This document shows positions 1-7,125 of a DNA stretch of 64,000 nt, one piece after another. Below the pieces are notes generated by a model. That model saw only the letters and a list, made by a program, of their open reading frames with translations, ran no database searches and was not told the DNA's origin. Position numbers and translations under genes: made by a program. Source of the stretch: DASSFZ01 sp035283185 (GTDB lineage: Bacteria; Chloroflexota; Anaerolineae; Fen-1058); contig DATEUJ010000162.1 of assembly GCA_035283185.1 (NCBI GenBank), forward strand, positions 1 to 64,000, read 5' to 3'. Numbering within the stretch: the stretch's first letter is position 1; every line of letters begins with the position of its first letter.

Positions 1-30
1 AGGAGTAAGACAGCGACAAAGATACGCATG
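1..30 (-). CDS. Start of an exported protein, cut by the window edge
   Basis: Only the first ten codons are inside the window. They read MRIFVAVLLL-like: a basic residue followed by a hydrophobic stretch, which suggests an N-terminal signal peptide or membrane segment. An AAGGAG ribosome-binding site lies 7-8 nt before the ATG. The gene follows the transcobalamin-like gene on the same strand with a gap of about 50 nt. It is therefore probably the second gene of the B12-riboswitch operon. Its function cannot be told from so little sequence. Confidence 0.55.
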
Positions 31-81
31 GGTATTCTCCTTGTGGAAAGATTTGGACATGGTAGGCGCCAGGAATCGTGT

Positions 82-1719
82 TCACCGCCGCCTGCGAATG
101 CGTGGCAGCAGAAGAATCCCTCCCAACACCACCGCGATAACTGCGAATACGACATAGCCTGCAATGGACGGCGCATCGGAAGTCTGATCCTGCACGGGCT
201 GGCCGGGCACACTCGGAGGCGAAGTCGTCGGCTCGGGGGTCGCCGGCAGGGATGCTTGACTGGCGGGCGAGGGCGCGACCTCGGCGGCGCCCGTTCCTGA
301 TGGCGCCTGCGACGGCGCGCAAATTTGATCGAAGGTGAAGACGGCCGGCGGTTCTCCAGCGCCCCAGCTCCAGCCCTCGACGTCGCCGGCGTGAACCGTG
401 TAGGAGTTGGCCCCGACCGAAGCATAGGCCCAACTCCCATCCCTCAAGTGCCAGTAAGACCAGTAGTCGGGCGGGAAGGCGCACGAGCAGTTCTCGACCG
501 GACAGCCAGCATTCTCGATTCGGCACACGAAGGTCCCCGTGCCCGCATCGAACGAGGCTTCCACGGGCAGGTCGGAACGCTGCAAGACGTCGAAGCCCGA
601 CAACGAATCTTCGCCGAACTCGACGCAGCGGGTTAAGGTCGAGTCGGAGCCAAGCTGCACGACCAACCCGGCGCGATTCGTCGGAGCCAGGGAGAACAGC
701 GGCTGCCCGGCGAGGCCGAAGAGCGCCTCGATTGTGCTGTAGGCGTTGACGTACGTGCCGCCGATGCTGCCGTCGGGTTTCTGTAGACCGATCAGAGCCG
801 TAACGGGATCGCCGCCCGGTTTCGCCCACGACTCGGCTGTGGGCGCGTCACCGGCGACAATCAGTGCCTGCATGATCCAGCCGGTCGTATCGGCGTTGAT
901 CGGATCGGTATCCCACGACGGTCGCCATCCGCCTTCAGGCGTCTGGCTGGCGCGAAAGAATTCGATCGCTTTCTGGATGACCGGATCGGCCGGCTCGACG
1001 TTGCCGCTCTCGATAAGCGCGACGACGGCGTAAGCGGTCGTGTCTGCATCGCCGAAGAACCAGGTGCCGTCCGGCGCCTGCGAGTCGATCAGATAGCTCG
1101 TCGCCGAGATGGGAACCGGACGGCTGGCGGCGCTCAATCCGAGGATGGCCCAAGCCTGGTTGAGATCGCTCGCCGTACCGCTGGCGAAGTCCTGCGCGGC
1201 GGTCGTGCTGTACACGCCCGTCGCCGGGCGGAATGAAGCTTCCAGTTCGGCCACGATGTCCATGCCGCCGAAATCGGTCGGATCTTCCTGCGCCGCGCTC
1301 GCAGCGGCCAGAAGCAGGCCGGCGCTTTCGGGGAACAGCGTTCCCGTAGCGTCATGCGTATAGGTGATGGCGTGCGCCTTCAGGTAGTCGATCATCGTCG
1401 CGCCGCCGGCAGCAGTCATCGAATCGACAGGCCGGCCGGCGGCGACGAGGGCCAATACGGCGCGGGCCGTGCCGCTTGGATTCGAAGCGCCGGAAGCGAA
1501 AGCGTCGATTCCCCCATCAGGCTGCTGCTGCGAGTGAATGTAAGCCAGCGCCTTAGAAATGACGTCGCCGGTGTCGGCTGAGGCGAGATCAGCTTGAGAG
1601 GCCTGACGCTGCGTCTCTCCGGCTTCGGCGGCGGAGACAGGCTGCCGAACGGGTAAAGCGGCCAGAACGACCACCAGCATCGAGACGCCCACGGTCACGG
1701 GCAAAATGAGCCTGTGCAT
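82..1719 (-). CDS. Membrane-anchored transcobalamin-like protein (terpenoid-cyclase-type repeats + DUF4430)
   Basis: Exported 545-aa protein with a signal peptide at about residues 1-30. Prenyltransferase/squalene-cyclase-type helical repeats occupy about 50-345, with recurring QxPDGxW-like turns. A Cys-rich DUF4430 domain follows at about 350-465, ending in a GWSWGAGEPP signature. A Ser/Pro/Thr-rich spacer then leads to a C-terminal membrane helix (about 518-540) capped by Arg residues. A helical barrel followed by DUF4430 is the architecture of animal intrinsic factor and transcobalamin. The gene also lies behind a cobalamin riboswitch, so a surface corrinoid-binding role is a reasonable inference. 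I chose the ATG at 1719 because GGAGGAGG lies about 8 nt upstream; a longer frame from 1779 has no such site. Cobalamin binding is not proven by sequence alone. Confidence 0.8.
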   Translation of the reverse strand: MHRLILPVTVGVSMLVVVLAALPVRQPVSAAEAGETQRQASQADLASADTGDVISKALAYIHSQQQPDGGIDAFASGASNPSGTARAVLALVAAGRPVDSMTAAGGATMIDYLKAHAITYTHDATGTLFPESAGLLLAAASAAQEDPTDFGGMDIVAELEASFRPATGVYSTTAAQDFASGTASDLNQAWAILGLSAASRPVPISATSYLIDSQAPDGTWFFGDADTTAYAVVALIESGNVEPADPVIQKAIEFFRASQTPEGGWRPSWDTDPINADTTGWIMQALIVAGDAPTAESWAKPGGDPVTALIGLQKPDGSIGGTYVNAYSTIEALFGLAGQPLFSLAPTNRAGLVVQLGSDSTLTRCVEFGEDSLSGFDVLQRSDLPVEASFDAGTGTFVCRIENAGCPVENCSCAFPPDYWSYWHLRDGSWAYASVGANSYTVHAGDVEGWSWGAGEPPAVFTFDQICAPSQAPSGTGAAEVAPSPASQASLPATPEPTTSPPSVPGQPVQDQTSDAPSIAGYVVFAVIAVVLGGILLLPRIRRRR

Positions 1720-1822
1720 CAAAGAGTCCTCCTCCCTTTGGAGTTTGGATTTTGAAGTTTTACCATGCCGGTCGGTCATCGCCGAGAGACAACATGCGGC
1801 CTACCTTGAAGGTGAGGCCGCA

Positions 1823-1850
1823 AGAAAACAAAACCCGCCCTGGGGGCGGG
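1823..1850 (-). terminator. Intrinsic terminator between B12 riboswitch and its gene
   Basis: On the minus strand a GC-only 7-bp stem (CCCGCCC/GGGCGGG, 3-nt loop) is followed at once by TTTTGTTTTC. It lies after the riboswitch aptamer and about 100 nt before the start codon. This is the expected place for the expression platform of a transcription-terminating riboswitch. Confidence 0.8.
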
Positions 1851-1892
1851 AGAGCGCTACGTGGCCCCCCTTTCCGCGAAGGGAACGCAAAG

Positions 1893-2052
1893 CCGGGCAA
1901 AGGCGGGTATTCGGGCTCCACCGCCGAATCAGGCGGTGCTACCGCTGCGGGACAGCGCCGGACTTCACTCGCCTATCACAACATCGGAGCGAGTGTCACC
2001 GGCTTCCCCCATTGTGCGCCACGCGTCCGGGCGTCTGGCGCACCTTTGCCGT
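1893..2052 (-). promoter_or_regulatory. Cobalamin (B12) riboswitch
   Basis: Read on the minus strand, the leader has the ordered signature of the B12 aptamer. It begins with AAAGGTGCGCC at the P1 side, then GGGAAGCCGGTG. A core like CGGCGCTGTCCCGCAGCGG follows, then GGAGCCCGAATACCCGCC and a closing CCTTTGC segment. The aptamer is followed by an intrinsic terminator and then by a transcobalamin-like gene. This layout fits B12-dependent premature termination. The exact ends are approximate. Confidence 0.85.
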
Positions 2053-2076
2053 TGTTCGGTTATTAAGGACGTGACA

Positions 2077-2105
2077 AGTCTAACATGGACATCATTCGCC
2101 GTCAA
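2077..2105 (-). promoter_or_regulatory. Promoter of the B12 riboswitch operon
   Basis: On the minus strand TTGACG and TAGACT are separated by exactly 17 nt, which is the sigma-70-type arrangement. The predicted start falls near 2070, about 20 nt before the riboswitch aptamer. Confidence 0.6.
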
Positions 2106-2117
2106 GTAGGGCGCGAA

Positions 2118-2273
2118 GTGTGCACGCAAAACATGTCAGGCCGGACGTAGGGCGGCTTTCGATAGCCGCCAATTTGCGGCGCGTATGGAAACGCGCCCTA
2201 CGGTTGATGACAACCTTGCGTGCACGCGGCGAAGTGGCAGCATAACGGTTGCTGACAAGCTTTGCGTGCACAC
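2118..2273. mobile_element. MITE-like element, GTGTGCACGC family (nested copy)
   Basis: The left end reads GTGTGCACGCAAAACATGTC and the right end (2251-2273) is its inverted copy, GCTGACAAGCTTTGCGTGCA followed by CAC. A second right-end copy lies at 2205-2227. Between them sits a palindromic CGTAGGGCG...CGCCCTACG segment. The same terminal sequence bounds the element at 45969-46081. No transposase is present and I see no clear target duplication here, so this copy may be rearranged. Confidence 0.6.
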
Positions 2274-2311
2274 GAAGCGGGCTGCGCTATGCCTGATAGC
2301 GAAGTTACTGA

Positions 2312-2317
2312 TACAAT
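2312..2317 (+). promoter_or_regulatory. Likely -10 box (TACAAT) of the metallopeptidase gene
   Basis: TACAAT ends 9 nt before the ATG at 2327 and no Shine-Dalgarno sequence is seen. This suggests a leaderless transcript. No good -35 box is visible. Confidence 0.4.
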
Positions 2318-2326
2318 ATGCCGGCG

Positions 2327-2698
2327 ATGGATCTCGACACCTTCGACCAATATGTAGACGAAGCCGTGCGTGGCCTGCCTGACGTCTTTCGGAACCGGCT
2401 GCACAACGTCGCGATCGTCGTCGAGGAATGGCCCGACCGCGAGACGATGCGCATCGCCGGGATCAGGCGTCCGGTCGACCTGCTCGGCTTCTACCACGGC
2501 ATCCCGCTTCCGAAGCGCACGCAAGGCTACAACGCCGTCACGCCCGACAAGATCAGTATCTACCGGTCGCCGATTCTGATCCACTGCCGGCGCAGCGGGG
2601 AGAGCATACGCGCGATGGTGCATCGCGTCGTGCGGCACGAGATCGCGCACTACTTCGGGATCGGCGACGACCGGCTGCAAGAACTGGGGGCATATTGA
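2327..2698 (+). CDS. Small zincin-like metallopeptidase family protein
   Basis: A 123-aa soluble protein of the minimal metallopeptidase family (Pfam Zincin_1). The zinc motif HEIAHYFGIGDDRL lies near the C terminus: HExxH with the family's G-x-x-D-x-x-L continuation. Members are about 120-130 aa, so the protein is complete. I prefer the ATG at 2327, which gives MDLDTF. A second ATG lies three codons upstream at 2318, but a TACAAT box sits directly in front of both. The substrate and the true activity of this family are not settled. The gene stands alone between repeats and a two-component system. Confidence 0.8.
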   Translation: MDLDTFDQYVDEAVRGLPDVFRNRLHNVAIVVEEWPDRETMRIAGIRRPVDLLGFYHGIPLPKRTQGYNAVTPDKISIYRSPILIHCRRSGESIRAMVHRVVRHEIAHYFGIGDDRLQELGAY

Positions 2699-2743
2699 GA
2701 GGTGACCGGCACTTTGCCCCCTCCGCGTCGCTTCAGGAGTCCG

Positions 2744-2785
2744 CGATTTGGAGTTTGAACTTTGGAGTTTGAACTTTGGAGTAAA
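2744..2785. repeat. Phrase-like tandem repeat (TTTGGAGTTTGAAC)
   Basis: TTTGGAGTTTGAAC is repeated directly and followed by a partial third unit. A related TTTGGAGTTTGGATTTTGAAG string lies at 1736-1758 in the leader of the B12-controlled gene. It does not code and looks like a spreading low-complexity repeat. Confidence 0.6.
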
Positions 2786-2842
2786 GTGCTGATCACCTGT
2801 GGCCGTAATCCCTCCGTAAGCCTCAGCCGCTAGGCTGGAGGC

Positions 2843-3553
2843 ATGCTGGCTGCGATTATGAACGGGCAGCACATCCTGATCGTGGACGACGAGCCAAACG
2901 TCGGCGACGTGCTGGGCATCTACCTGCGCCGCGAGAACTTCAGCGTCGCCGTCGCGCGCGACGGGAAGGCCGCGCTCGAAGAGATCGAGCGCAAGCCGCC
3001 TGACCTGATGATCCTCGACCTGATGCTGCCGCGCGTCGACGGCCTGCAGATCGTGCGCCGTCTGCGTGACTACGAGCAGTCCGACGTGCCGATCCTCATC
3101 CTCAGCGCCAAGACCGACGAGGCCGACCGTATCGTCGGGCTGGAATTAGGGGCGGACGACTACGTGACCAAGCCGTTCAGCCCGCGCGAGGTGGTGACGC
3201 GCGTCAAGGCGCTGCTGCGCCGAACCAAGCATACGACGATCGTCGCCGAGAAGCCACTGGGCTTTGGGCGCCTGCACATCGATCCGCGCACGCGTGAAGT
3301 GACCGTCGCGGATCGCGCCTGCGATCTCACGGCGAAGGAATTCGACCTGTTGTGGTTCCTGGCGCGCCACCCGCGCCAGGTGTTCACGCGCGACCAACTG
3401 CTCGAGCACGTGTGGGGGTTCGCCGAGTACGTCGATCCCAGCACGGTCACGGTTCACGTCCGCCGCCTGCGCGAGAAGATCGAAGACGATCCGAGCGACC
3501 CGCAATTCATCCAGACCGTGTGGGGCGTCGGTTACAAGTTCGAGGCCGCGTGA
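2843..3553 (+). CDS. OmpR/PhoB-family response regulator
   Basis: A 236-aa DNA-binding response regulator. The receiver domain (about 9-125) has the acidic pair in ILIVDDEP, the phospho-acceptor Asp59 in MILDLMLP and Lys110 in TKPF. A winged-helix output domain (about 135-232) contains LTAKEFDLLWFL and ends VWGVGYKFE. It is followed by a histidine kinase on the same strand, which is the likely cognate partner. Two in-frame ATGs (2843 and 2858) compete, and GGAGG is either too close to the first or about 16 nt from the second. The start is uncertain by five codons. The stimulus is unknown. Confidence 0.92.
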   Translation: MLAAIMNGQHILIVDDEPNVGDVLGIYLRRENFSVAVARDGKAALEEIERKPPDLMILDLMLPRVDGLQIVRRLRDYEQSDVPILILSAKTDEADRIVGLELGADDYVTKPFSPREVVTRVKALLRRTKHTTIVAEKPLGFGRLHIDPRTREVTVADRACDLTAKEFDLLWFLARHPRQVFTRDQLLEHVWGFAEYVDPSTVTVHVRRLREKIEDDPSDPQFIQTVWGVGYKFEAA

Positions 3554-3720
3554 TTCTCGGCGCAGAACTGAACTTTGACAAGTGTCATATCTTGGATTGG
3601 AGTCGAGGCTTTTAGCCGGTTTTGACCGCCCGCTTCGCGTATGACCGCCTAACCCTAAAGGGCGCTTCGCAGAGGCTCGACTCCAGTGATTTGCCAAACT
3701 CAAGTCTGACAAAGAGAAGC

Positions 3721-4968
3721 ATGAGCACATTACCCATCCGCTTACAACGCATCGGGCAGCCGGCCGCATTCCTCGTCGGCGTCGTCCTCACGCTGGCCGT
3801 CGCCGTCATCGCCATCGAGCTGATAATGCACCCGCCGCGCGCCGACCTGGAACAGCTCGCGCTGGGCCTATCGCTGACCAGCCTGGGCGCGTTCGCGGCG
3901 GGCTACGTGCTGTACCGGCTCGGCTGGTGGCGCTGGCCCAGGCGCATCCTGCACACGATGATCTTCGGGTCGATCCTGCAGGCCGCGCTGTTGTTCATCA
4001 GCGTGTGGATCACCGCGCGCAACATGTTTCTCAACACCCACGACCTGGCGCTGGCCGGCGTGCTGCTGCTGTTCGGCGCGGGCATCGCCGTCTCGTTCGG
4101 CGCGTTCGTATCGGCGAGCCTGACGCGCGGCCTGCGGCGCGTCGAGCAGGCCGCGGAGCGCCTGGCCGGCGGCGACCTCTCGGCGCGCGCCGAGGTCGAC
4201 GGTCGTGACGAGGTGGCGCGGCTGGCGATCACCTTCAACCGCATGGCCGATCAACTCGACGCGGCGGCGCGCAAGCAGCGTGAGCTCGACACGCTGCGGC
4301 GCGACCTCATCGCGTGGACGTCGCACGATCTGCGCACGCCGCTCACCAGTATCCGCGTCGTCGTCGAGGCGCTGGCCGACAGTGTGGTAGACGATCCCGA
4401 AACGATCCAGCGCTATCTGAACTCGATTCGATCCGACGTCGCCAGCCTGAACAGCCTGATCGACGATCTGTTCGAGCTGGCGCAGCTCGACGCGGGCGGG
4501 CTGAAGTTCGACATGGTTTCGGTTTCGCTGAGCGATCTGATCTCCGACGTGCTGGAGCGCATGCGCACGCTCTCCGAGCGGCGCCGGGTGCAGTTGGCAG
4601 GACAGGTGTCGCCGCGGGTCGATCCGGTGACGATCGACCCGCAGAAGATCGAGCGCGTGCTGACGAACCTGATCGGCAACGCGCTTCGTCACACGCCGGA
4701 GGGCGGGCACGTGACGATCGACGCGCAGCGGCACGACGGGAAGGTTCGAGTATCGGTGAGCGATACGGGAGAGGGCATTTCCGCCGAAGACCTGCCGCGC
4801 GTGTTCGAGCGATTCTATCGGGGCGAGAAGTCGCGCTCGCGCGCGGGCGGCGGCGCGGGATTGGGCCTGGCGATCGCCAAAGGCATCGTCGAAGCGCACG
4901 GCGGGACGATCGAGGTCTCGAGCCGCGTCGGCGAAGGATCGACCTTCGCGTTCACGTTACCCGCGTAG
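3721..4968 (+). CDS. Membrane HAMP-type sensor histidine kinase
   Basis: A 415-aa sensor kinase probably paired with the OmpR-type regulator upstream. Four predicted membrane helices occupy roughly residues 10-130, then a HAMP linker. The dimerisation/phospho-acceptor helix has His202 in WTSHDLRTPLTS. The ATPase domain shows NLIGNALRHTPEGG, DTGEGIS and GLGLAIAKGI. There is no large extracellular sensor domain, so sensing is probably in or near the membrane. The ATG at 3721 follows AGAGAAG; the frame is open further upstream but lacks a good site. The TAG stop lies within a GTAGGGGC repeat unit. Confidence 0.9.
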   Translation: MSTLPIRLQRIGQPAAFLVGVVLTLAVAVIAIELIMHPPRADLEQLALGLSLTSLGAFAAGYVLYRLGWWRWPRRILHTMIFGSILQAALLFISVWITARNMFLNTHDLALAGVLLLFGAGIAVSFGAFVSASLTRGLRRVEQAAERLAGGDLSARAEVDGRDEVARLAITFNRMADQLDAAARKQRELDTLRRDLIAWTSHDLRTPLTSIRVVVEALADSVVDDPETIQRYLNSIRSDVASLNSLIDDLFELAQLDAGGLKFDMVSVSLSDLISDVLERMRTLSERRRVQLAGQVSPRVDPVTIDPQKIERVLTNLIGNALRHTPEGGHVTIDAQRHDGKVRVSVSDTGEGISAEDLPRVFERFYRGEKSRSRAGGGAGLGLAIAKGIVEAHGGTIEVSSRVGEGSTFAFTLPA

Positions 4969-5056
4969 GGGCGACCCTGGCGGTCGCCCTGAGAGGGCAG
5001 GCGCAAGGCCCAGGGCAGGCGCAAGGCCCAGGGCAGGCGCAAGGCCTGCCCCTACG
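4965..5056. repeat. Composite GTAGGGGC palindromic repeat between convergent genes
   Basis: The segment starts GTAGGGGCGACC and ends GCCTGCCCCTAC. Inside is an 18-nt unit (GGGCAGGCGCAAGGCCCA) in tandem, the last copy folding on itself. The TAG stops of both flanking genes (kinase on plus, lipoprotein on minus) are provided by the two GTAGGGGC ends. It may also act as a two-way terminator structure, but no T-run is present. Confidence 0.7.
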
Positions 5057-6425
5057 GGATGTAGGCGATCTTGAAGATGTGTCCCGTCGCCCAGTCGGCG
5101 ACGAGCAGCGCACCGTCGGGCGATTGGGTTACGTCGATCGGCGAGGCGAACCCCAGCGCAAAATCGCTGACGGCCGTCGGGAACGTCGATACGCGCACGA
5201 CTTTCTGCGCGCCGGGGAAGGCGCTCCACAGCACGACGAACAGATCGTTGTAATAATTCGACGGGAACGCATTCGCCGTGTAGGCTGTGATGCCGGTGAT
5301 TGCGCCGTGCGGGATGAACTGCGCGATCGGCGGCGTGATGACGAGATCGGGTGGCGCATTCTGGCAAATGTCGCAGTCGTAGTACGGGTAGCCATAGTGG
5401 CCGCCCTGGACGATGTGGTGCAGCCGCTCGGGCGGGCCGTAGTCAGGCCCGTTGTCGGTCGCGAACAGACGGCCGCTGGCGTCGAAGGCGAGATCGTACG
5501 GATTGCGCAGCCCGACCGCGTACCGCTCCAGCCCGCTGCCGTCGGGGTTGAAGCGCAGGATGCCCGCTTCGTATGGCGTAAGCGTGGCGGGCACGTCGGG
5601 TTTTCCCGGCTCCTCTCCATGATCGGCCCGCGCGCCGATACTCAGGTACACCTTCCCATCCGGCCCGAAGGCGATGCTGTTCGGCTGATGCTCGATGGCG
5701 GTGTAGCAGCACGGCAGGCCGGTGACGATGTCCTGTTTCGATCCATCGGGGCGGACGATCGTCACCTTGCCCTCGTTCGGCACGGCGTCCGGCGCGAACG
5801 TGCGCGAGGCGACGTACAGATCGCTCGTGCCGGGGCGGAAGGCCAGGCCGATCGGCAGATTGAAGCCGCTCGTGTAGAGCGACGGATTTCCCGCCGCGTC
5901 AAAGACGTAGACGTTGCCTTCCATCGTCGACGCGAACAATCGGCCGTCCGGCCCGTGCGTGATCGACGTGATGTGCTCGCCGTTCGGCGCGCGGGCGACG
6001 TGTGACACTTTGAAGCCGGGCGGCGCCTGAATCCGATTCACCCAGCCGGCGATGTCGTCATTGCACGGATAGTATCCGCACGAGCCGGACTCGGGCGGCG
6101 GCTTCGGCGTGGCGTCGCCGATCGCGCGAGGCGCAGCAGGTGGACTAGTCGGATGGTCGGATGGTTCGCTGGTCGGTTCGTTTGTGGGCTGGCCAGTTGG
6201 TCGTCGGGGAGTATGGGAGGGCGTCGGTGTATGCAATGCGGTCGGTTGCGGTGTGACGGCTGCCGTGAATGTCGCCGAAGGTTCCGGTGTGATGGCCGCA
6301 GTGACCTCCGGCATGGGGGTTGATGTCGGCTGAGACGTAGCCGTTGGTTCAGGGGTCGGCGTTGAAACCGAACAGGCCGCGAGAAGAAGAGCCACCAGAC
6401 CGATCGTCGTTCGTTTGATGAGCAT
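5052..6425 (-). CDS. Exported sorbosone-dehydrogenase-like six-bladed beta-propeller lipoprotein
   Basis: A 457-aa lipoprotein. The first residues form a signal peptide with lipobox LLAAC. A Thr/Pro/Ser-rich spacer of about 90 residues is followed by a beta-propeller of the PQQ-dependent sugar/sorbosone dehydrogenase type, with repeated HGPDGRLFAS, FGPDGKVYLS and FDASGRLFATDNGPD blades. Such proteins oxidise sugars or are non-catalytic relatives; the substrate here is unknown. The spacer DNA carries GGATGGTCGG-type repeats. I chose ATG 6425 because AAAGGA precedes it and it gives a clean lipoprotein signal; the longer frame from 6467 does not. Confidence 0.82.
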   Translation of the reverse strand: MLIKRTTIGLVALLLAACSVSTPTPEPTATSQPTSTPMPEVTAAITPEPSATFTAAVTPQPTALHTPTPSHTPRRPTGQPTNEPTSEPSDHPTSPPAAPRAIGDATPKPPPESGSCGYYPCNDDIAGWVNRIQAPPGFKVSHVARAPNGEHITSITHGPDGRLFASTMEGNVYVFDAAGNPSLYTSGFNLPIGLAFRPGTSDLYVASRTFAPDAVPNEGKVTIVRPDGSKQDIVTGLPCCYTAIEHQPNSIAFGPDGKVYLSIGARADHGEEPGKPDVPATLTPYEAGILRFNPDGSGLERYAVGLRNPYDLAFDASGRLFATDNGPDYGPPERLHHIVQGGHYGYPYYDCDICQNAPPDLVITPPIAQFIPHGAITGITAYTANAFPSNYYNDLFVVLWSAFPGAQKVVRVSTFPTAVSDFALGFASPIDVTQSPDGALLVADWATGHIFKIAYIP

Positions 6426-6442
6426 AGCCGATCCTTTACAGC

Positions 6443-6471
6443 AAAAGAGCGTGAGGCCCGTCCCCACGCTC
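6443..6471 (-). terminator. Terminator-like hairpin in the leader of the propeller lipoprotein
   Basis: Minus strand: a GAGCGTG/CACGCTC stem with extra internal pairing, followed by TTTTGCTGT. It lies between the promoter (6492-6520) and the ATG (6425). It could attenuate the gene or act as a 5' stabiliser. No known riboswitch was recognised. Confidence 0.5.
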
Positions 6472-6491
6472 TCTGTGTTTTGGTTACAAGA

Positions 6492-6520
6492 ATACTAACA
6501 TGCTCAACGCAGTTCGTCAA
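6492..6520 (-). promoter_or_regulatory. Promoter of the propeller lipoprotein gene
   Basis: TTGACG and TAGTAT on the minus strand with a 17-nt spacer. The predicted start is about 60 nt before the ATG at 6425. Confidence 0.55.
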
Positions 6521-6540
6521 TCCGGCCACACGGGAGATGA

Positions 6541-6599
6541 CAGATTAGAGATTGGAGATTGGAGATTGGAGATTACCAATCTCTAATCTCCAATTACTT
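6541..6599. repeat. Phrase-like repeat (AGATTGGAGATTGG) with inverted copy
   Basis: GATTGGAGATTGGAGATTGG is followed by its inverted counterpart CCAATCTCTAATCTCCAATT. It lies just after the dtd stop codon. The same words recur at 10250-10270, 32253-32318 and inside the LysR gene near 47620. Confidence 0.65.
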
Positions 6600-7050
6600 T
6601 AATCTGCCCTGCCTCTCGCTCGAGCATGATCGTCACCGGGCCGTCGTTGTGAATCTCGACGAGCATCATCGCGCCGAAGACACCGGTCTCGGTCGGCACA
6701 CCTTCCGCGCGCAGGTATTCGACGAACTTCATCACGAGCGGCGCGGCCCGATCGGGCAGCTCGGCGTCGACGAACGAGGGGCGGCGGCCCTTGCGCGCGT
6801 CGGCGTACAGCGTGAACTGCGAGACGACGAGCGCACTTCCGCCCACGTCGATGACCGAGCGATTCATCTTGCCTTCGTCGTCCTCGAAAATGCGCAGTCC
6901 GGCGACCTTTTGCGCCAGCCACTTCGCTTCGGCCTCCGTGTCGCCAAGGCGCACGCCGGCCAGGATGCATAGACCGTGGCCGCATTGGCCGACGATTTTT
7001 CCGTCGACGGAGACGCTGGCTTGTTTGACGCGCTGGATGACGAGGCGCAT
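6583..7050 (-). CDS. dtd: D-aminoacyl-tRNA deacylase
   Basis: A 155-aa protein that hydrolyses D-amino acids (and glycine mischarged on tRNA-Ala) from tRNA. It starts MRLVIQRVKQASV, carries the catalytic SQFTLYAD motif near residue 80 and GVFGAMM plus NDGPVT near residues 122-140, all family hallmarks. The length is normal. AAGGA lies about 6 nt before the ATG. The promoter-side region contains a direct repeat (GCGGATCG.GTGAATTC, about 7062-7100). A short second copy of the gene's 5' end lies near 8024-8056. Confidence 0.95.
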   Translation of the reverse strand: MRLVIQRVKQASVSVDGKIVGQCGHGLCILAGVRLGDTEAEAKWLAQKVAGLRIFEDDEGKMNRSVIDVGGSALVVSQFTLYADARKGRRPSFVDAELPDRAAPLVMKFVEYLRAEGVPTETGVFGAMMLVEIHNDGPVTIMLEREAGQIKVIGD

Positions 7051-7125
7051 GGGGGGTCCTTGACAGCGGATCGGGTGAATTCAGCGGATCGAGTGAATTC
7101 GGCGGATTACGACTTCTTTTTTGGC

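Noticed and set aside
1752..2109. Overlapping plus-strand open frames of 80-120 codons upstream of the B12-controlled gene
   Set aside because: They lie across the riboswitch and terminator, which explain the sequence on the minus strand, and their translations show no protein-like features.
3868..4899. Long minus-strand open frame opposite the sensor kinase
   Set aside because: It is the high-GC antisense shadow of a well-supported kinase gene; the translation is Arg/Ala/His-rich and without domains.
4985..5050. CRISPR array
   Set aside because: The 18-nt units are directly adjacent without unique spacers; this is a tandem palindromic repeat.
4314..6005. 563-codon plus-strand frame spanning the kinase 3' end and the lipoprotein gene
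   Set aside because: It crosses two well-supported genes on opposite strands and its composition is an Arg-rich shadow.
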